This document shows, piece by piece, positions 9,004 through 19,914 of a stretch of 64,000 bases of DNA. The notes under the pieces were generated by a model that worked only from the letters and a program-made list of their open reading frames with translations, did not search any database and was not told the origin of the DNA. Position numbers and translations under genes: made by a program. How positions within the stretch are numbered: position 1 is the first letter of the stretch; each line of letters begins with the position of its first letter. The stretch comes from Methylohalomonas sp034521715 (GTDB lineage Bacteria; Pseudomonadota; Gammaproteobacteria; Methylohalomonadales; Methylohalomonadaceae): positions 62,001-126,000 of the forward strand of contig JAXHLY010000013.1 of NCBI GenBank assembly GCA_034521715.1, read 5' to 3'.

Positions 9004-12000
9004 CTATTCGTTGATGAACTCGCGCCAGGAGACTTCGCCACTTTGGATGCCACTATCAACATTGGTCTCCTGTCCGCTTATTTCACCGGTCGACTTCTGG
9101 ATGATTACCGTCACCTTGCCCGGTACGTCTTCCTGCCCCGGCTTGCCGATATGAATACTCGGCGAGGAAGCCAGACCGAAGCCCAGGTCCACCGACGGCG
9201 GCAGGAAGTCGGCCTCATTCGGGCAGGTCGGGCAGGGCTCGGCGCCGAAGGCGCCCACCGAGGCGCCGGTGTCGAAGCCAAGACCGAGCAGGATACTGCT
9301 GCCTTCCAGGCCGCACTGGCTGGTGCTGGGCGTAAAGGCGGTATTGAGCACCACGCCGCCAAGCACCGATGAGCGGTTGACGCTGCGCTGGGCCGGATTG
9401 CTGCCGTCGGCTTCATAATCGCGTCTCCAGCCCTGGTGAATGGTGCCGTTGCATGCGGTCTGGCCCGTGGTGCATTGCTGCAGCTCCTCGTAGGTCATGT
9501 CGGCGTCGCCGTCTCCATCTGAATCCACATTGCCGTCGGCAAAGACACGAGTATCGGTGACGTTAAAGAGCGATGCAATGCTGACGCTGATTGTGGTGTT
9601 TGCACCCTCCAGGTCATTGGGATCCTTGATGCCATACAGTGTCTGCGTGGCGGTGCTGGGCTTGTCGCCGTTGGCATAGAAACGGCCGGTACCGGCGATG
9701 ACCCAGGGATTGCCATTATCATCCAGTGCCACCGAAGGCTGCGCGGAAAAAGGCTGGTTGGCATCCAGGAACACATGGGCCGGTCCCCAGTCGCCGGGCG
9801 ATGTCTTTTCGTTGACGGGCAGGCGGAAAAGCTTGCCTTCATCGCTGTCCGTGTCGCCGACGGTGCCGAAATACATGACCTCCGCTTGCATGTCGAAGTC
9901 GAAGTCGGCAGTAATCGGATCGCCCACGAAGCTGTTGGCGGCCTCTGCACCCAGGTCGTTGGCAAAAGGCCCGGTGGTCAGGCGGCCGTTATCGGCATCG
10001 CCGTCCACCATCGCCTCCAGATCATACCCGAAGAGACGTGCCCGCTGTGCGCTCGAGACCGTGCCCAGGTTGGTGGGACCGGAACCGAATACCAGGTACC
10101 ACTTGTTCGGCGTGCCGTCGGCACCGGTCGCATCCGGATCGCCGACCAGAACAACCGCCGGAAAGGATGTCGTGAAGTTCAGATCGGGCGGCGTCAGTTC
10201 GGCAATGACCTCCGGCGGCTGTTCCGGATCGGTCACGTCCATGACCACGAACGCGGATTTGGTCTCGACGTCATCCGAGGAATTGGCTCCGCCGAGGCCG
10301 TCGCCGGCGCTATCCACGGTAATGCCGCTCGTATCGGTGCCGCCACCGAGGCGGAAGCCCACGACCAGCACTGTGCCCCAGCCGTTCGGATGGGTCGAAT
10401 CATCCGGAAATATCTTGGCATCGAACACGCGTGGCTTGAGGTCGGCATAGTAGACATGCTCGTAATCCTCGCGCGCCAGCCACTGCAGGTGCGGCAGCAG
10501 GTTCTTGGGCGCGTAGGCCCAGAGTTCCGCGCCCAGCGGATGCGCCGGCTCCGTCGTCAGGTTGGTCTTGAACTCCAGGGTATTGGCATCGAAGAAACCG
10601 GCATTGAAGGCGTGAATCATACCGTCGTTGCCACCGACATAGACCACCTGCCGTCGCGTCGCGTACTGCTGGCGGAACTCGGCATAACTGGCATCGCCGG
10701 CAAGCAGGTCAAAAGCCTCGAACGGTGCCTGCACGGGTGTCGGCGTCGAATTGACGATATCGCCCAGGCGCATGACCTCGGTCGTGCCGTCGCCGTTGTA
10801 GTCCAGCGTGCGGTTGCGGGTGTCCTGTTCCTTGGCCGTGCCGGCACCAATGGTACCTATCTCCTCGCCGCGTATGTAGTTGACCAGGTCCCGGGTAATG
10901 GTCAGGTTTTCGGCAACGGTAGTGGTTCCGTCGTCATGGGACTGATCGAGCCAGCCGTAATTACTGTTGTCGAACGTACCGGCCGCGAAGGCCACCTGCT
11001 CGCCGCTGTCGACAACGCCGTTATGGTTGCTATCCAGCCAGGTGGTGATGTAACGGCCGTTATCGGCGGTGGACGTATAATTGCGCTGGGTGGTGGCGTC
11101 CGTTACTGTCGACAGCTGCTCGCGGGCATTCCAGAGGGTGTCCAGTTCATCCAGCGGTAAATCGACGCTGCCGGTTGGATCGAAATCATCATCCGAGGCA
11201 CTGGTGAAACGGCGCAGCTTGGTCTGCGTTTCACCGGCATCGAAGAAGATCTCCACCACCTTGTCGGTCTGGTAACCATCGAGTTTGGCATTGCCGTTGC
11301 TGTCTTCGCGCAGGCGGCCGTCCGGATCGATGAACAGCGACTGCAGGGTGCCGATCCACTCGGCCTCGTTTTCATCATTGTCGGTCCTGACGGGATCGTA
11401 CAGGGCCTGGAAGATGGCGCCGGTGCCTTCCTGTTCGTTGGCGACCACGGAAGCCGCTGTACCGGAAGAGACCCGTTCGAGGATGGCGTCGAACACACGG
11501 CGCAGGGCGTCTTCCAGGTTAGCCGGGTTGCTGACGAAGAAGTAGTTGTCCGGTATGCCGTCGCAATTGACGCCCGGCGTGCACTTGGAGCCGTCTTCCA
11601 GCTTGCTGTCCCATTCCTCGTCCAGATCGGGGATGCCGTTGCCGTTCTGGTCGATGAACCCTCCCCACTTGGCAGCATAGAACAGCGGGTTTTCGAGCTG
11701 ATCTGCAGAGCCAGCACCTACCGTAAAGATATGAGAACGAGCAGCATCACCTACATCGCAATTACCATCACCGGGAGCATCATTGCAGTCAGGAACAGTT
11801 ACGAGCCGGATCATTCATAGTTGGCACTCTCGATACCTGAGTAGGCATGGAAGCCATCCTCAGTGGTGCCATTGGTGATGAAACCGAACAGCTGGCCATT
11901 CACCGTGGATTCGGCAATGGCATCGGTAGCGATTTCCAGTGTTGCAGGATTAACTGTGGTATCCAATCGGTAAGTCAGAATACCCCACATATCCTGGTCA

Positions 12001-14120
12001 AAGTCACCACCCTGTTCGGAGTCCTCCCAGTTGATATAGTACTTGGCATCGTAGACGCCTGTTCCAGCCTGGGGTGTACCGACCGTGCCATTGACTATAT
12101 TGCCGGTCGTAGGATTGACCTCTGTTTGTGGAGATACAATCTTGAAATCAACCAACGTACCACCACCATCATTAAAGTTAAGGCGGTATGCAGGCAGGAT
12201 TCTGTACCTTCTGACTAGTCGTGGGGTTATCGGGATCGAGTAGGACTTCGATAGTTGGCGTAGTGGTTGCCAGCTGCACGGCATAAGTCGTGACATTTTG
12301 CGTGCCTTCCAGATCCGGGCGGATGTCATTGGTATTGGCGATAATGCGCCATGCCGGCCATGTGATAGCTGCCGTCAAGCGTCGGCGCCTCCGGGCAGAT
12401 GCCGAAAGCATTGCCCAGCGAATTGATGGTCTTGGCTGTGCAGAATTCATCGTCATCGCCGGCTGTACGACCAATGAACCAGTCGTTGCCGAGAATATTC
12501 TCGCCCGCCGCGACCGTGTCCGTCAGGCTTTCCGGCGAGCCGGCGCCGTCGATGTCGGTGAAATGTCCTGTCTGGTCGTGATCGTAGGAGGTCGTGCTGG
12601 TATTGAAGACCACTACGTCCGTGGAGGCACAGAAGTTATCATCACTGAGCTGATCCTCCCAGTCATCCTCGGCCAGGCCGCCGACAAAGGTGTTGTCATT
12701 GGCGTCGAATTCATCCACTGCCTCGAGACCGGCGAAATAGCGGATGGCCTCCATGTAGATTTCGGATATCGGATTGCCCCAGCTGTTGCAGTCACCTTCA
12801 TCGATGCTCGCAAGCTGGAAGCCACAGTCGTCGCTGCTATTGCTGCCAAAGTAGGTACCGTTATTATAGCCGTAACCGTAAAGCCGGATCTTGTCCAGCG
12901 CCCGGGTCATGCCGACGGACGGCACCGCCGAGTTGGGGTCGGCCTTCAGTGTACCGTCGGTGTCGATATTGATCTCGTCGCCGAGGTCACCGGTATTCTT
13001 GCGCAGCACGCCGCCGGAGATGTTTTTTTCATAGGAACCCATCATCAGGCCGAAGTGGATGATCTCGTCCTCGCCATAGCGCTGGATCAGGCCGATGGGC
13101 TTGTGATTGCCGTCCGGATACTGCTTGCAGTTTTCGTTGTTGTTGGAGTCGATCAGACCGTCGACACAGGCGAGGATATCAGACATTGTAATCCGGGCCC
13201 AGAGAGCCGCTTATGTCGAGTCCATCATTATCATCATCCGGGTTGCTACTATGAGCATTAAGACCCGAGTCGGCTGACTGGTTACTGTTGCTAGCACTTT
13301 TCTCGTCCGACCAGTAGCATTGCCAGCGCTCATTGGCGGCCCAGAGTGCATAATTGCCCTTGGCTATGCGCATCAGTGGCGGATGGTTCTGCAGGTTCAT
13401 GGTGTCGGACTTGGACGAATTGTTGCCGATCGTAGTGTTACATATTGTCAGACCATCATTTTGGCTATTGCCCGATGAAATGCCGCTGAATGGTGTCAGT
13501 TTCTGAATATCATTGGCCTCATTCGGATAAAACTTGGCGAACGAATGGGCATCGGTAGGCAGGAACGCCCGCTGGATGATCGTGAAGTCACTCTGATCTT
13601 CCAGTCTTTTGCCGCCGAACAGGATACGGCGGACGATGTCCATACGGGTCATCGACGCCCAGTTGAGAAAGTTGCCGCTCCATTCACCCGCGACGTCATC
13701 GCAATAATGGTTGGTATCGGGGTCTGTCATGAAGGCCTTGGGTACGAAAAGCTGTACCTGGCCGGCGCCGGAAAAGCCCTGCTGCTCGTAGTCGTAGCAC
13801 TTGGTCGGATCGAAATAGCCGTAGTATTCGAAATCATCGTTATAGGTAGTTTCGACGACACCGTCGCCGTCCAGATCCGTGTAGTCGTTGTAGGCCTTGA
13901 ACCAGTAGCTGTGATCCTTGGCCATGGCCAGCATGACCTGTGGCGTCGCGCCGGTGGTTGAGGTGACCGGTATGGATACATAGTCGATCATGTTGGCGCC
14001 CGATATTTCGGCATTCACCTTTACCGGCGCGATGGCCGGCAGGGCGGCAAGGCTGAAGACAAGGCCCAGGTAGAAACCCTTGATTCCGTTCGCTTGAGTG
14101 TTCATGGCAACGTTTCTCAT
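9004..14120 (-). CDS. pilY1: PilY1-like pilus tip-associated adhesin (four frameshifts)
   Basis: Large secreted protein that works with minor pilins in pilus assembly and adhesion. Seen: five frame segments in order (14120-13179, 13186-12326, around 12330-12180, 12329-11811, 11814-9004) that together read about 1,700 aa. The N-terminus has a signal peptide (GLVFSLAALPAIAPVKVNA; MNTQANG at 14105 is a possible alternative start). The C-terminal third has the PilY1 beta-propeller (VVYVGGNDGMIHAFNAGF, LWAYAPKNLLPHLQWL). EF-hand-like Asp-rich loops occur (DSNHNGVVDSGEQ, DSDGDGDADM), suggesting calcium binding. All four breaks continue the same product, so they look like sequence errors rather than decay. 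Confidence 0.88.
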
Positions 14121-14127
14121 CGTAGAT

Positions 14128-14745
14128 TCAGTTGTTCACAACGTGGCGATAGTCCACGCCGGTGACGCTGCGCGCATTGCCGGGTGCCAAACCGCGGGCG
14201 CGAACGTCGAAATAAATGGCGGCACCGGAGCCGGCGGCGCCGACACCCGCTCCTTCACCGCCCATGACCTGGCCGAGGCCGGAGCCCGAGATGGGCACCG
14301 CGGCACCGAGCTTGGTGACATAGATTGTAGAGTTGATGTCTTCCTGAGCGTCGTAGTCACCATCATTATTGCCGTCGACCATGTAGGTCATGTCCTCGGC
14401 ACCGGCGGACATATCGCCCAAATCGGCGTTATTGGAAACCCACAGTTCTGAATTGCTGTCGGTCACATCCAGATAGTCAGGCAGTGTAAAGCTGGCGGTA
14501 GATGCAATGTTGCCGGGCCAGCCACGATAAAAGACATGGCTGCTGAGCACGCCGGTCGACATGACACGGCCGCTCTCCGAGCCCTGGAAGGCACGTGTCT
14601 TGAGCATGGTGTTCGTCGTCATCTGCAGGTCCACCGTGGTGGAGCGCATGGCGACAGCGGCGACAAGGGTCAGTACCAGCAGCATGATCAGGCAGATCAC
14701 CAGCACCATGCCGGTTTGTGTGCGTGTATTTATGTTCGTGCGCAT
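14128..14745 (-). CDS. pilX: minor pilin assembly protein PilX
   Basis: 205 aa. The PilX N-terminal pattern is seen: a short basic leader, TGMVLVICLIMLLVLTLVAAVAM as membrane helix, then RSTTVDLQMTTN. As is usual for PilX it lacks a strict G/F-x4-E prepilin site. It lies between pilW and pilY1 on the same strand and should help prime pilus assembly. The C-terminal half is low-complexity, Gly/Asp-rich and not informative. Confidence 0.85.
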   Translation of the reverse strand: MRTNINTRTQTGMVLVICLIMLLVLTLVAAVAMRSTTVDLQMTTNTMLKTRAFQGSESGRVMSTGVLSSHVFYRGWPGNIASTASFTLPDYLDVTDSNSELWVSNNADLGDMSAGAEDMTYMVDGNNDGDYDAQEDINSTIYVTKLGAAVPISGSGLGQVMGGEGAGVGAAGSGAAIYFDVRARGLAPGNARSVTGVDYRHVVNN

Positions 14746-14757
14746 TGTGATCCTCGC

Positions 14758-15963
14758 TTAGCTTCTGGACTGGTTGCGTATCTGGACGATAGCGGTAAAC
14801 ATTTTTCTTGGAAAAGTCCGATCTGCATCTGGAACTTGGTAAGGACCATTGTCTATATTATAGGGCTTCCCAAACATATAATATTCATTATCATCATCAT
14901 CTGTACTACGGGTGATATCCCGATTGGTCGCGCGAACAAGCATATTAAAGCGTACGGTAACAACACTGGGCCAATTGTTGGTGGCTTCGATCTCGGCTAC
15001 CGACATGTATTGATCGGCGTTCAGATTGCCATTGGTGTCCACGCCATAGTCTATCTGCAGCTGTTCCACGCCTTCGGCCACGTCCTCCTGGACCAGGCTG
15101 GTTCCGTCCAGTGCCAGCCGTACCAGGGTCGGTGTATCGTCATCGGCGGCATCGCAGACCCCTGCGGTCCCCGCTGCCTGCGAACTGCAGGGACGGACAA
15201 AATAGGCCACGAACTTATAGGGATAATTGTGGATATTATAGGGTTCTAGGGAATCGGGATCCGGGTCATCGAGAACCGAATTCAGACCGCCAGTATTGTT
15301 GCCCTGGAATATCTGTGCCTGGCGGCCAGTTGATACACGCAGGTAAACTTCACCGTTTTCCAGACATTCATCGTTAGCGGTAGGGCATGTGGTATAAATG
15401 GGGGACATTGGTGTTCCGCCATAGCGCAAGACAATAATATCGCTGTTCGCTACATAATCGGCTGCGGGAATGCATGCCGTCAGATCGGCGGGAACACCGG
15501 CGCCGCCTTCATAGCCTTCCAGGCCGATATTATCCGTGCTGTAGCCGGCGGAACAATCGTTAGTGATAGCCGGCGCAATTGAGGTATCCACCACGTCCGG
15601 CTGCACCCCACCCCAGTGATCGGCTATGCGCAAGTGATACTGCAGCTGGGAGATGGAATAGCGGGCATTTTCACTCAGCAGGCTGAAGCCTTCCTGGATA
15701 CGGTAGGCCTGTTTGTTGCTGATGAATAACTGGATGATGCCCGCCAGCAGGATCAGGGCGATGACGATCGAGACCATGACCTCGACCAGGGAAAAACCAC
15801 GCTGGCTATGCTTCGCGCGCATATTCATATTGTTGGACTGGCTATCCGTCCTGGCTGACGACATGCCAGGATGACGTTTTTTCGCGGCCATGACGGAAGC
15901 TTCCGTTCCGAAAGTATTCCTGCAGGGCAGGCTGTCTGATTGAGTTTTGTTCATCATTTTCAT
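14758..15963 (-). CDS. pilW: type IV pilus minor pilin PilW
   Basis: Minor pilin of about 345-400 aa. Seen: prepilin site QRGFSLVEVMVSIVIALILL, then the PilW pattern QAYRIQEGFSLLSENARYSI. Start is ambiguous. The ATG at 15963 overlaps the pilV stop (ATGA), typical of coupling, but puts about 55 residues before the cleavage site. An internal ATG at 15828 (MNMRAKHSQRG) gives a normal short leader. I keep the longer frame as the outer limit and consider the internal start more likely for a functional leader. Confidence 0.87.
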   Translation of the reverse strand: MKMMNKTQSDSLPCRNTFGTEASVMAAKKRHPGMSSARTDSQSNNMNMRAKHSQRGFSLVEVMVSIVIALILLAGIIQLFISNKQAYRIQEGFSLLSENARYSISQLQYHLRIADHWGGVQPDVVDTSIAPAITNDCSAGYSTDNIGLEGYEGGAGVPADLTACIPAADYVANSDIIVLRYGGTPMSPIYTTCPTANDECLENGEVYLRVSTGRQAQIFQGNNTGGLNSVLDDPDPDSLEPYNIHNYPYKFVAYFVRPCSSQAAGTAGVCDAADDDTPTLVRLALDGTSLVQEDVAEGVEQLQIDYGVDTNGNLNADQYMSVAEIEATNNWPSVVTVRFNMLVRATNRDITRSTDDDDNEYYMFGKPYNIDNGPYQVPDADRTFPRKMFTAIVQIRNQSRS

Positions 15964-16514
15964 AACGGCACGAAGGTCATGACGAGTTGTCGGGTTTGTA
16001 CGCCTTCACCGGCGGCGTCTTCGATATCCTCATCACCGGCAATGCGTTCCTGCCACTCGATCTTTATCGCATAGACGTCACCGGAGTTATCGCAGGCCCA
16101 GTTGCTGCTGTCACCGTCATTCGGTGACCAGTCCAGGCAGACGATGCCGTCACCGCTTGGCAGTAAATCGGCATTCTCCAGATTCCAGGTCACCAGATCG
16201 TAGGTCGCCAGATCGGTGGGATTGCAGTCAGCGGTGCTGCAGTCAGTGGTATAGCTGCCGGGCATGGAGCCGGTGATGTTGTAGTATTCGTTTTCCACGC
16301 CGCCGAGGTTCGCGAGCATGCGATCGGCGATGTTCTGCGCCTGCATGGTTGCCACGGCGCGGTGCTGCGAGCCGCTGGCGAAACGCAGACCGGCGATCTG
16401 CAGGCTGGCGATGCCGAGCAGGCCGATGGAGAAAATGACGATCGCGACCAGTACCTCGATCAGGCTGAAACCTGCGAGTTTTCTGGATCTGGAGATATTC
16501 AGTATTCTGTTCAT
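15960..16514 (-). CDS. pilV: type IV pilus minor pilin PilV
   Basis: 184 aa with leader MNRILNISRSRKLAG, prepilin site G/FSLIEVLVAIVIFSIGLLG and the characteristic SLQIAGLRFASGSQHRAVAT after the helix. Initiates minor-pilin complex assembly in the inner membrane together with FimU/PilW/PilX in known systems. Starts 4 nt after the fimT stop and overlaps pilW. Confidence 0.9.
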   Translation of the reverse strand: MNRILNISRSRKLAGFSLIEVLVAIVIFSIGLLGIASLQIAGLRFASGSQHRAVATMQAQNIADRMLANLGGVENEYYNITGSMPGSYTTDCSTADCNPTDLATYDLVTWNLENADLLPSGDGIVCLDWSPNDGDSSNWACDNSGDVYAIKIEWQERIAGDEDIEDAAGEGVQTRQLVMTFVPL

Positions 16515-16517
16515 GGT

Positions 16518-17108
16518 TTACGGGCAGGAAAGGGCCGAGCCATCGTCTTTTTTATGAGAAGTGCGGGGCCGGCCGGTGGAACTGACGATAACCGCCTTGG
16601 CTTCGTCGGCGCCGCGGTCATCACAGATGGTGAAAGTGTCGGCACCATTGCTGGAGCCGCTGCCGAAATAACTGATGCTGCTGCCGGTGCTGCGTAGCGT
16701 GATCGCGCCGCTCAGTGCGGACTGAACGGTGATGATGCAGTCGTCGGTCGCACCGGGACCGCAGGCATCGCCGTCATCAATAACACCGTCGTTATCGCGA
16801 TCGACGAATACGACCCAGCCATTTTCCCAATTGGTATTACCCGCACAACTGGTACCATTTGAACTTGTACAGACCACGACTTCCTGGTTCTGCTTGACGG
16901 CCTCGCTGCGCGCCTGGTTCAGCGAAGTGACAAAGGCATTCAGGTCCGAGGTTATGCGATTGTTCTTGACGGTACTCTGAAAGGCGGGAACACCGATACC
17001 CATGAGAATCCCCAGGATCACGATCGCAATCATCAGCTCGACGATTGTGAAACCATGCATATTTCTTTTCATGATTAGAGTTTTAGCCGATATGGTGGTT
17101 GAAAGCAC
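16518..17108 (-). CDS. fimT: GspH/FimT-type pseudopilin
   Basis: First gene of the minor-pilin operon. Seen: prepilin site MHG/FTIVELMIAIVILGILMGIG, then PAFQSTVKNNRITSDLNAF and the GspH/FimT C-terminal domain with SSTGRPRTS near the end. ATG 17072 (MKRNMHG) gives a short leader and is preferable to 17108. It occupies the place of fimU/fimT in Pseudomonas; I cannot separate those two names from sequence alone. Divergent from thiO. Confidence 0.85.
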   Translation of the reverse strand: MLSTTISAKTLIMKRNMHGFTIVELMIAIVILGILMGIGVPAFQSTVKNNRITSDLNAFVTSLNQARSEAVKQNQEVVVCTSSNGTSCAGNTNWENGWVVFVDRDNDGVIDDGDACGPGATDDCIITVQSALSGAITLRSTGSSISYFGSGSSNGADTFTICDDRGADEAKAVIVSSTGRPRTSHKKDDGSALSCP

Positions 17109-17207
17109 CAGACAGCAGACGAGCGGTATGACTGTGCCGATTAGTGGTTACCGGCCCGGCGTCATACCGGATGTGGATGTGATGCAGTTCACATTACCGG
17201 GCAGTCC

Positions 17208-18309
17208 ATGACGGCACCCGACGTGATCATCGTGGGCGCCGGTCTCAACGGCCTGCTGACCGCGCGGGAGTGCCGGCAGGCCGGCCTGCTGGTGACCGTG
17301 ATCGACCGCAGTGCCGCCGCCACGCCGGCCAGCTGGGCGGCCGGCGGTATCCTGTCGCCGCTGCAACCCTGGCATGAGCAGGAGGCCACGCTGGCATTGG
17401 CGCGGGCCGGCCGGGCGCTGTATCCGCCGCTGGTCGAATGGCTGTCTGCTGTCACGGGTATTGATGTGGGTTATTTTGCCTGTGGCATGCTGGTGCTGGC
17501 GCCGGATAACAGCGATGAAATCACCGGCTGGGCAAAGCAGAACGGCGAAACCTGCCGGTTGTTGCAGGACGAACAGCTGGATGCGGCGGAGCCGGCCATC
17601 GGCGACGAATTCAATCACGGCCTATTGCTGCCGGATGTCCACCAGATCCGCAATCCGCGCCTGCTCAAGGCACTGCATCAGGCACTGGCCGGGGACGAGG
17701 TCGGCATAGTACCGGCAGCGGGGACGGTCAGGCTGCTGATCGAAGGTACCAGCTGCCAGGGAGTGGAGGTTGATGATGTTGGTTACCCGGCGGACCGGGT
17801 GGTGCTGGCCGCCGGCGCCTGGAGCGGTCAACTGCTCGCGGATATCGAACCGCAACTGCCGCTGCGGCCCATGCGCGGCCAGATGCTGGCCTATGAAGCG
17901 GATCCCGGCCTGCTCCGGCACATTCTTTTGCACCGGCGGCACTACCTGGTGCCGCGCCAGGAAGGTCTGATTCTGGCGGGGAGCACGGTCGAGGATGTCG
18001 GTTTCGATACTGCCACCACGACAGCCGCGGCGCAGGATCTGCAGGCCATGGCCGGGCGATTGCTGCCGCCCCTGGCCGACCCGGACACCCGCCCATCACT
18101 GGGCCGGGCTGCGTCCGGCCACCGCCGACGGCCTGCCCTATATCGGCGCCCACCCGGCGGTCGACAGGCTGTTTCTGAATTACGGTCATTTCCGCAACGG
18201 CGTGCTGCAGGCCCCGGCCTCGGCACGGCTGCTGGCCGATATCATGCTGGACCGCGGGCCGTTGCTGACGGCAGATTGGTATGCACCGGCACGATTGGCC
18301 GTCGGGTAA
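17208..18309 (+). CDS. thiO: glycine oxidase ThiO, FAD-dependent (frameshifted)
   Basis: FAD enzyme that oxidises glycine to the imine used for the thiazole of thiamine. Seen: Rossmann motif VIIVGAGLNGLLTA, SWAAGGILSPL, and RGQMLAYE. Around 18100 the frame breaks; the rest, WAGLRPATADGLPYIGAHPA and NYGHFRNGVLQAP, continues in another frame to 18309. Reconstructed about 366 aa, normal for ThiO. It lies next to the pilus operon as in Pseudomonas. No TPP riboswitch is evident in the 100 nt upstream. Confidence 0.9.
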
Positions 18310-18367
18310 ATGAGACTCAGCCGCAAATGGTTTTGCGACCGTGATTTAACCATATATAATTAGTCTA

Positions 18368-18798
18368 ATGAGATTGACCCAAGCCCAGGGACAACGGCTG
18401 AACGAACTGTTTCAGCAATATGGCATTTTGCCGACGAGCCAGCGCCTGCATATCGCCAGTGTATTGTTTGCCGCCCACCAGCACCTGTCCGCCGACCAGG
18501 TCCTGGAGCGGACCAATCAGCAAGAAAGAAGGTTTCCAAGGCCACCGTCTACAACACCCTGAATCTGTTTGCCCGCAAGGGACTGGTGCGCGAGGTCATG
18601 GTAGATTCCAACAAGGTGTTCTACGACTCGAATACCGAACCGCATCACCACTTCTATAACCAGGACACCGGTGAACTGATGGATTTCCCGGCGCAAGCGG
18701 TGGAATTCTCCAGCCTGCCGGAACTGCCCGGCAATACCCGTACCGACAGTATCGAGGTCGTTATCCGCCTGCGCAGCGACAGCGGCAAGGGCAGTTGA
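18368..18798 (+). CDS. Fur-family regulator, Irr-like (frameshifted)
   Basis: About 143 aa reconstructed. The N-terminus (TSQRLHIASVLFAAHQHLSADQVLE) is a Fur winged helix. After an indel in the A/G-rich stretch near 18525, VSKATVYNTLNLFARKGLVREV continues in the next frame, followed by FYDSNTEPHHHFYNQDTGEL. The spacing of the His cluster and the C-terminal SLPELPGN / IEVVIRLR resemble the iron-response regulator Irr of Alphaproteobacteria more than Fur or Zur; it lacks the CxxC pairs of canonical Fur. Probably a metal- or heme-responsive repressor; target genes unknown. Confidence 0.8.
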
Positions 18799-18823
18799 GT
18801 CCCCCGGCCTGCTTCTCTATACT
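18795..18823 (+). promoter_or_regulatory. sigma70 promoter of tRNA-Thr
   Basis: TTGAGT at 18795-18800, a 17-nt spacer and TATACT at 18818-18823, ending 23 nt before the tRNA. The -35 box overlaps the stop codon of the Irr-like gene. Confidence 0.7.
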
Positions 18824-18846
18824 CCCGCTCCTTTCCGGTTCCAAAC

Positions 18847-18922
<76 letters not shown>

Positions 18923-18987
18923 GTTAATGCTGAGCGGTCTTTCTTTCGTAAGCTCGAATCGCACTGACACAATCAGGTATTCCCCGG

Positions 18988-19914
18988 CTATTTCACGTTT
19001 AGCCCCAGTACCTCATAAAGAGATTCCGCCAGCATCCGGCGCCGGGCCTCAGCAAGCTGTTTGTTATTATTCATTCGCCATTGAACGGCAGGCAGATTTT
19101 CGACACTACTGACTGCAATCAAGCTCCAGTCCGGTTCGCCCTGCTCGAAGCTCAGAAGTAGTTCGCGGTGGTTTTGAGGCATATCGTCCACCATTGTCCG
19201 TATTAACTGTTCACGTGCCTTGAGCAGTTCTTCTATTGTCACTGGTTTCTCTGTCATGCCGATGAATTCGCGTCCGAAGTCCGGAGTAATGTCTCGCAGG
19301 TTGGGCGCAAGCACTTCGGCAATTGGCCGGTTGTGACTGATCAAGTAGACGATAAAGGCCTCACGCATGGCTTCATCAACACCTTCCCGGTTTAGCAAGT
19401 TGTGGATATCAAACAGATCACGCGGGTGTTGTCGATCCAGTGCAGCAACCATTTTTCCGGCATAGAGATCGTGAAATGACACCACCTGGGTTTCAGCGAA
19501 GCCATAGGTTGCCTCGACCTGCGGGGAAACAGTTCTCATTTCCGGCTCATAGACACAGCCTCTGAGGACCGGGGTAACTTCCACCTTTACTTGTACGCCG
19601 TCTCTATTGATTATCAGCTTATAGACGATTCCTTCATTTGGAAGAAGGGCTTCATGGACCCGTACTCCGTGTAGTTCTGTACGGATATTTTCAGCTATGC
19701 GGCACAAGGCCGTGTCAATAGCCTTTAGAGAGGTATCACGATCGGCTATCGGCAGATAGGCCAGATCAATATCCACCGACAGTCGGGGCATATCACGGAT
19801 AAAGAGATTGATAGCAGTACCGCCTTTCAGGGCAAAGCAGGATTCTTCTGCAATAAAGGGAAGTACCTGAACCAGCAAGGTTACCTGCCGGTGGAATTGT
19901 TCATTCGCCGCCAT
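18988..19914 (-). CDS. abiEii: nucleotidyltransferase toxin, AbiEii/AbiGii family
   Basis: 308 aa, usual family length. Seen: the nucleotidyltransferase signature ALKGGTAINLF followed by PRLSVDIDLAYLP (GG...DxDL), then FHDLYAGKMVAALDRQHPRDLFD. In AbiE systems this protein arrests growth on phage infection; some homologues modify tRNA with nucleotides. The ATG lies inside the 3' end of the antitoxin gene (14-nt overlap), so the pair is cotranslated. It ends about 65 nt from the tRNA-Thr 3' end. Confidence 0.9.
   Translation of the reverse strand: MAANEQFHRQVTLLVQVLPFIAEESCFALKGGTAINLFIRDMPRLSVDIDLAYLPIADRDTSLKAIDTALCRIAENIRTELHGVRVHEALLPNEGIVYKLIINRDGVQVKVEVTPVLRGCVYEPEMRTVSPQVEATYGFAETQVVSFHDLYAGKMVAALDRQHPRDLFDIHNLLNREGVDEAMREAFIVYLISHNRPIAEVLAPNLRDITPDFGREFIGMTEKPVTIEELLKAREQLIRTMVDDMPQNHRELLLSFEQGEPDWSLIAVSSVENLPAVQWRMNNNKQLAEARRRMLAESLYEVLGLNVK

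Noticed and set aside
9775..11160. Long antisense ORF (461 codons) opposite pilY1
   Set aside because: Shadow of biased GC3 codon use in pilY1; composition resembles no protein family.
13179..13186. Programmed frameshift at the 8-nt overlap between the first two pilY1 segments
   Set aside because: No slippery heptamer or downstream pseudoknot is apparent, and three further breaks in the same gene make sequence error simpler.
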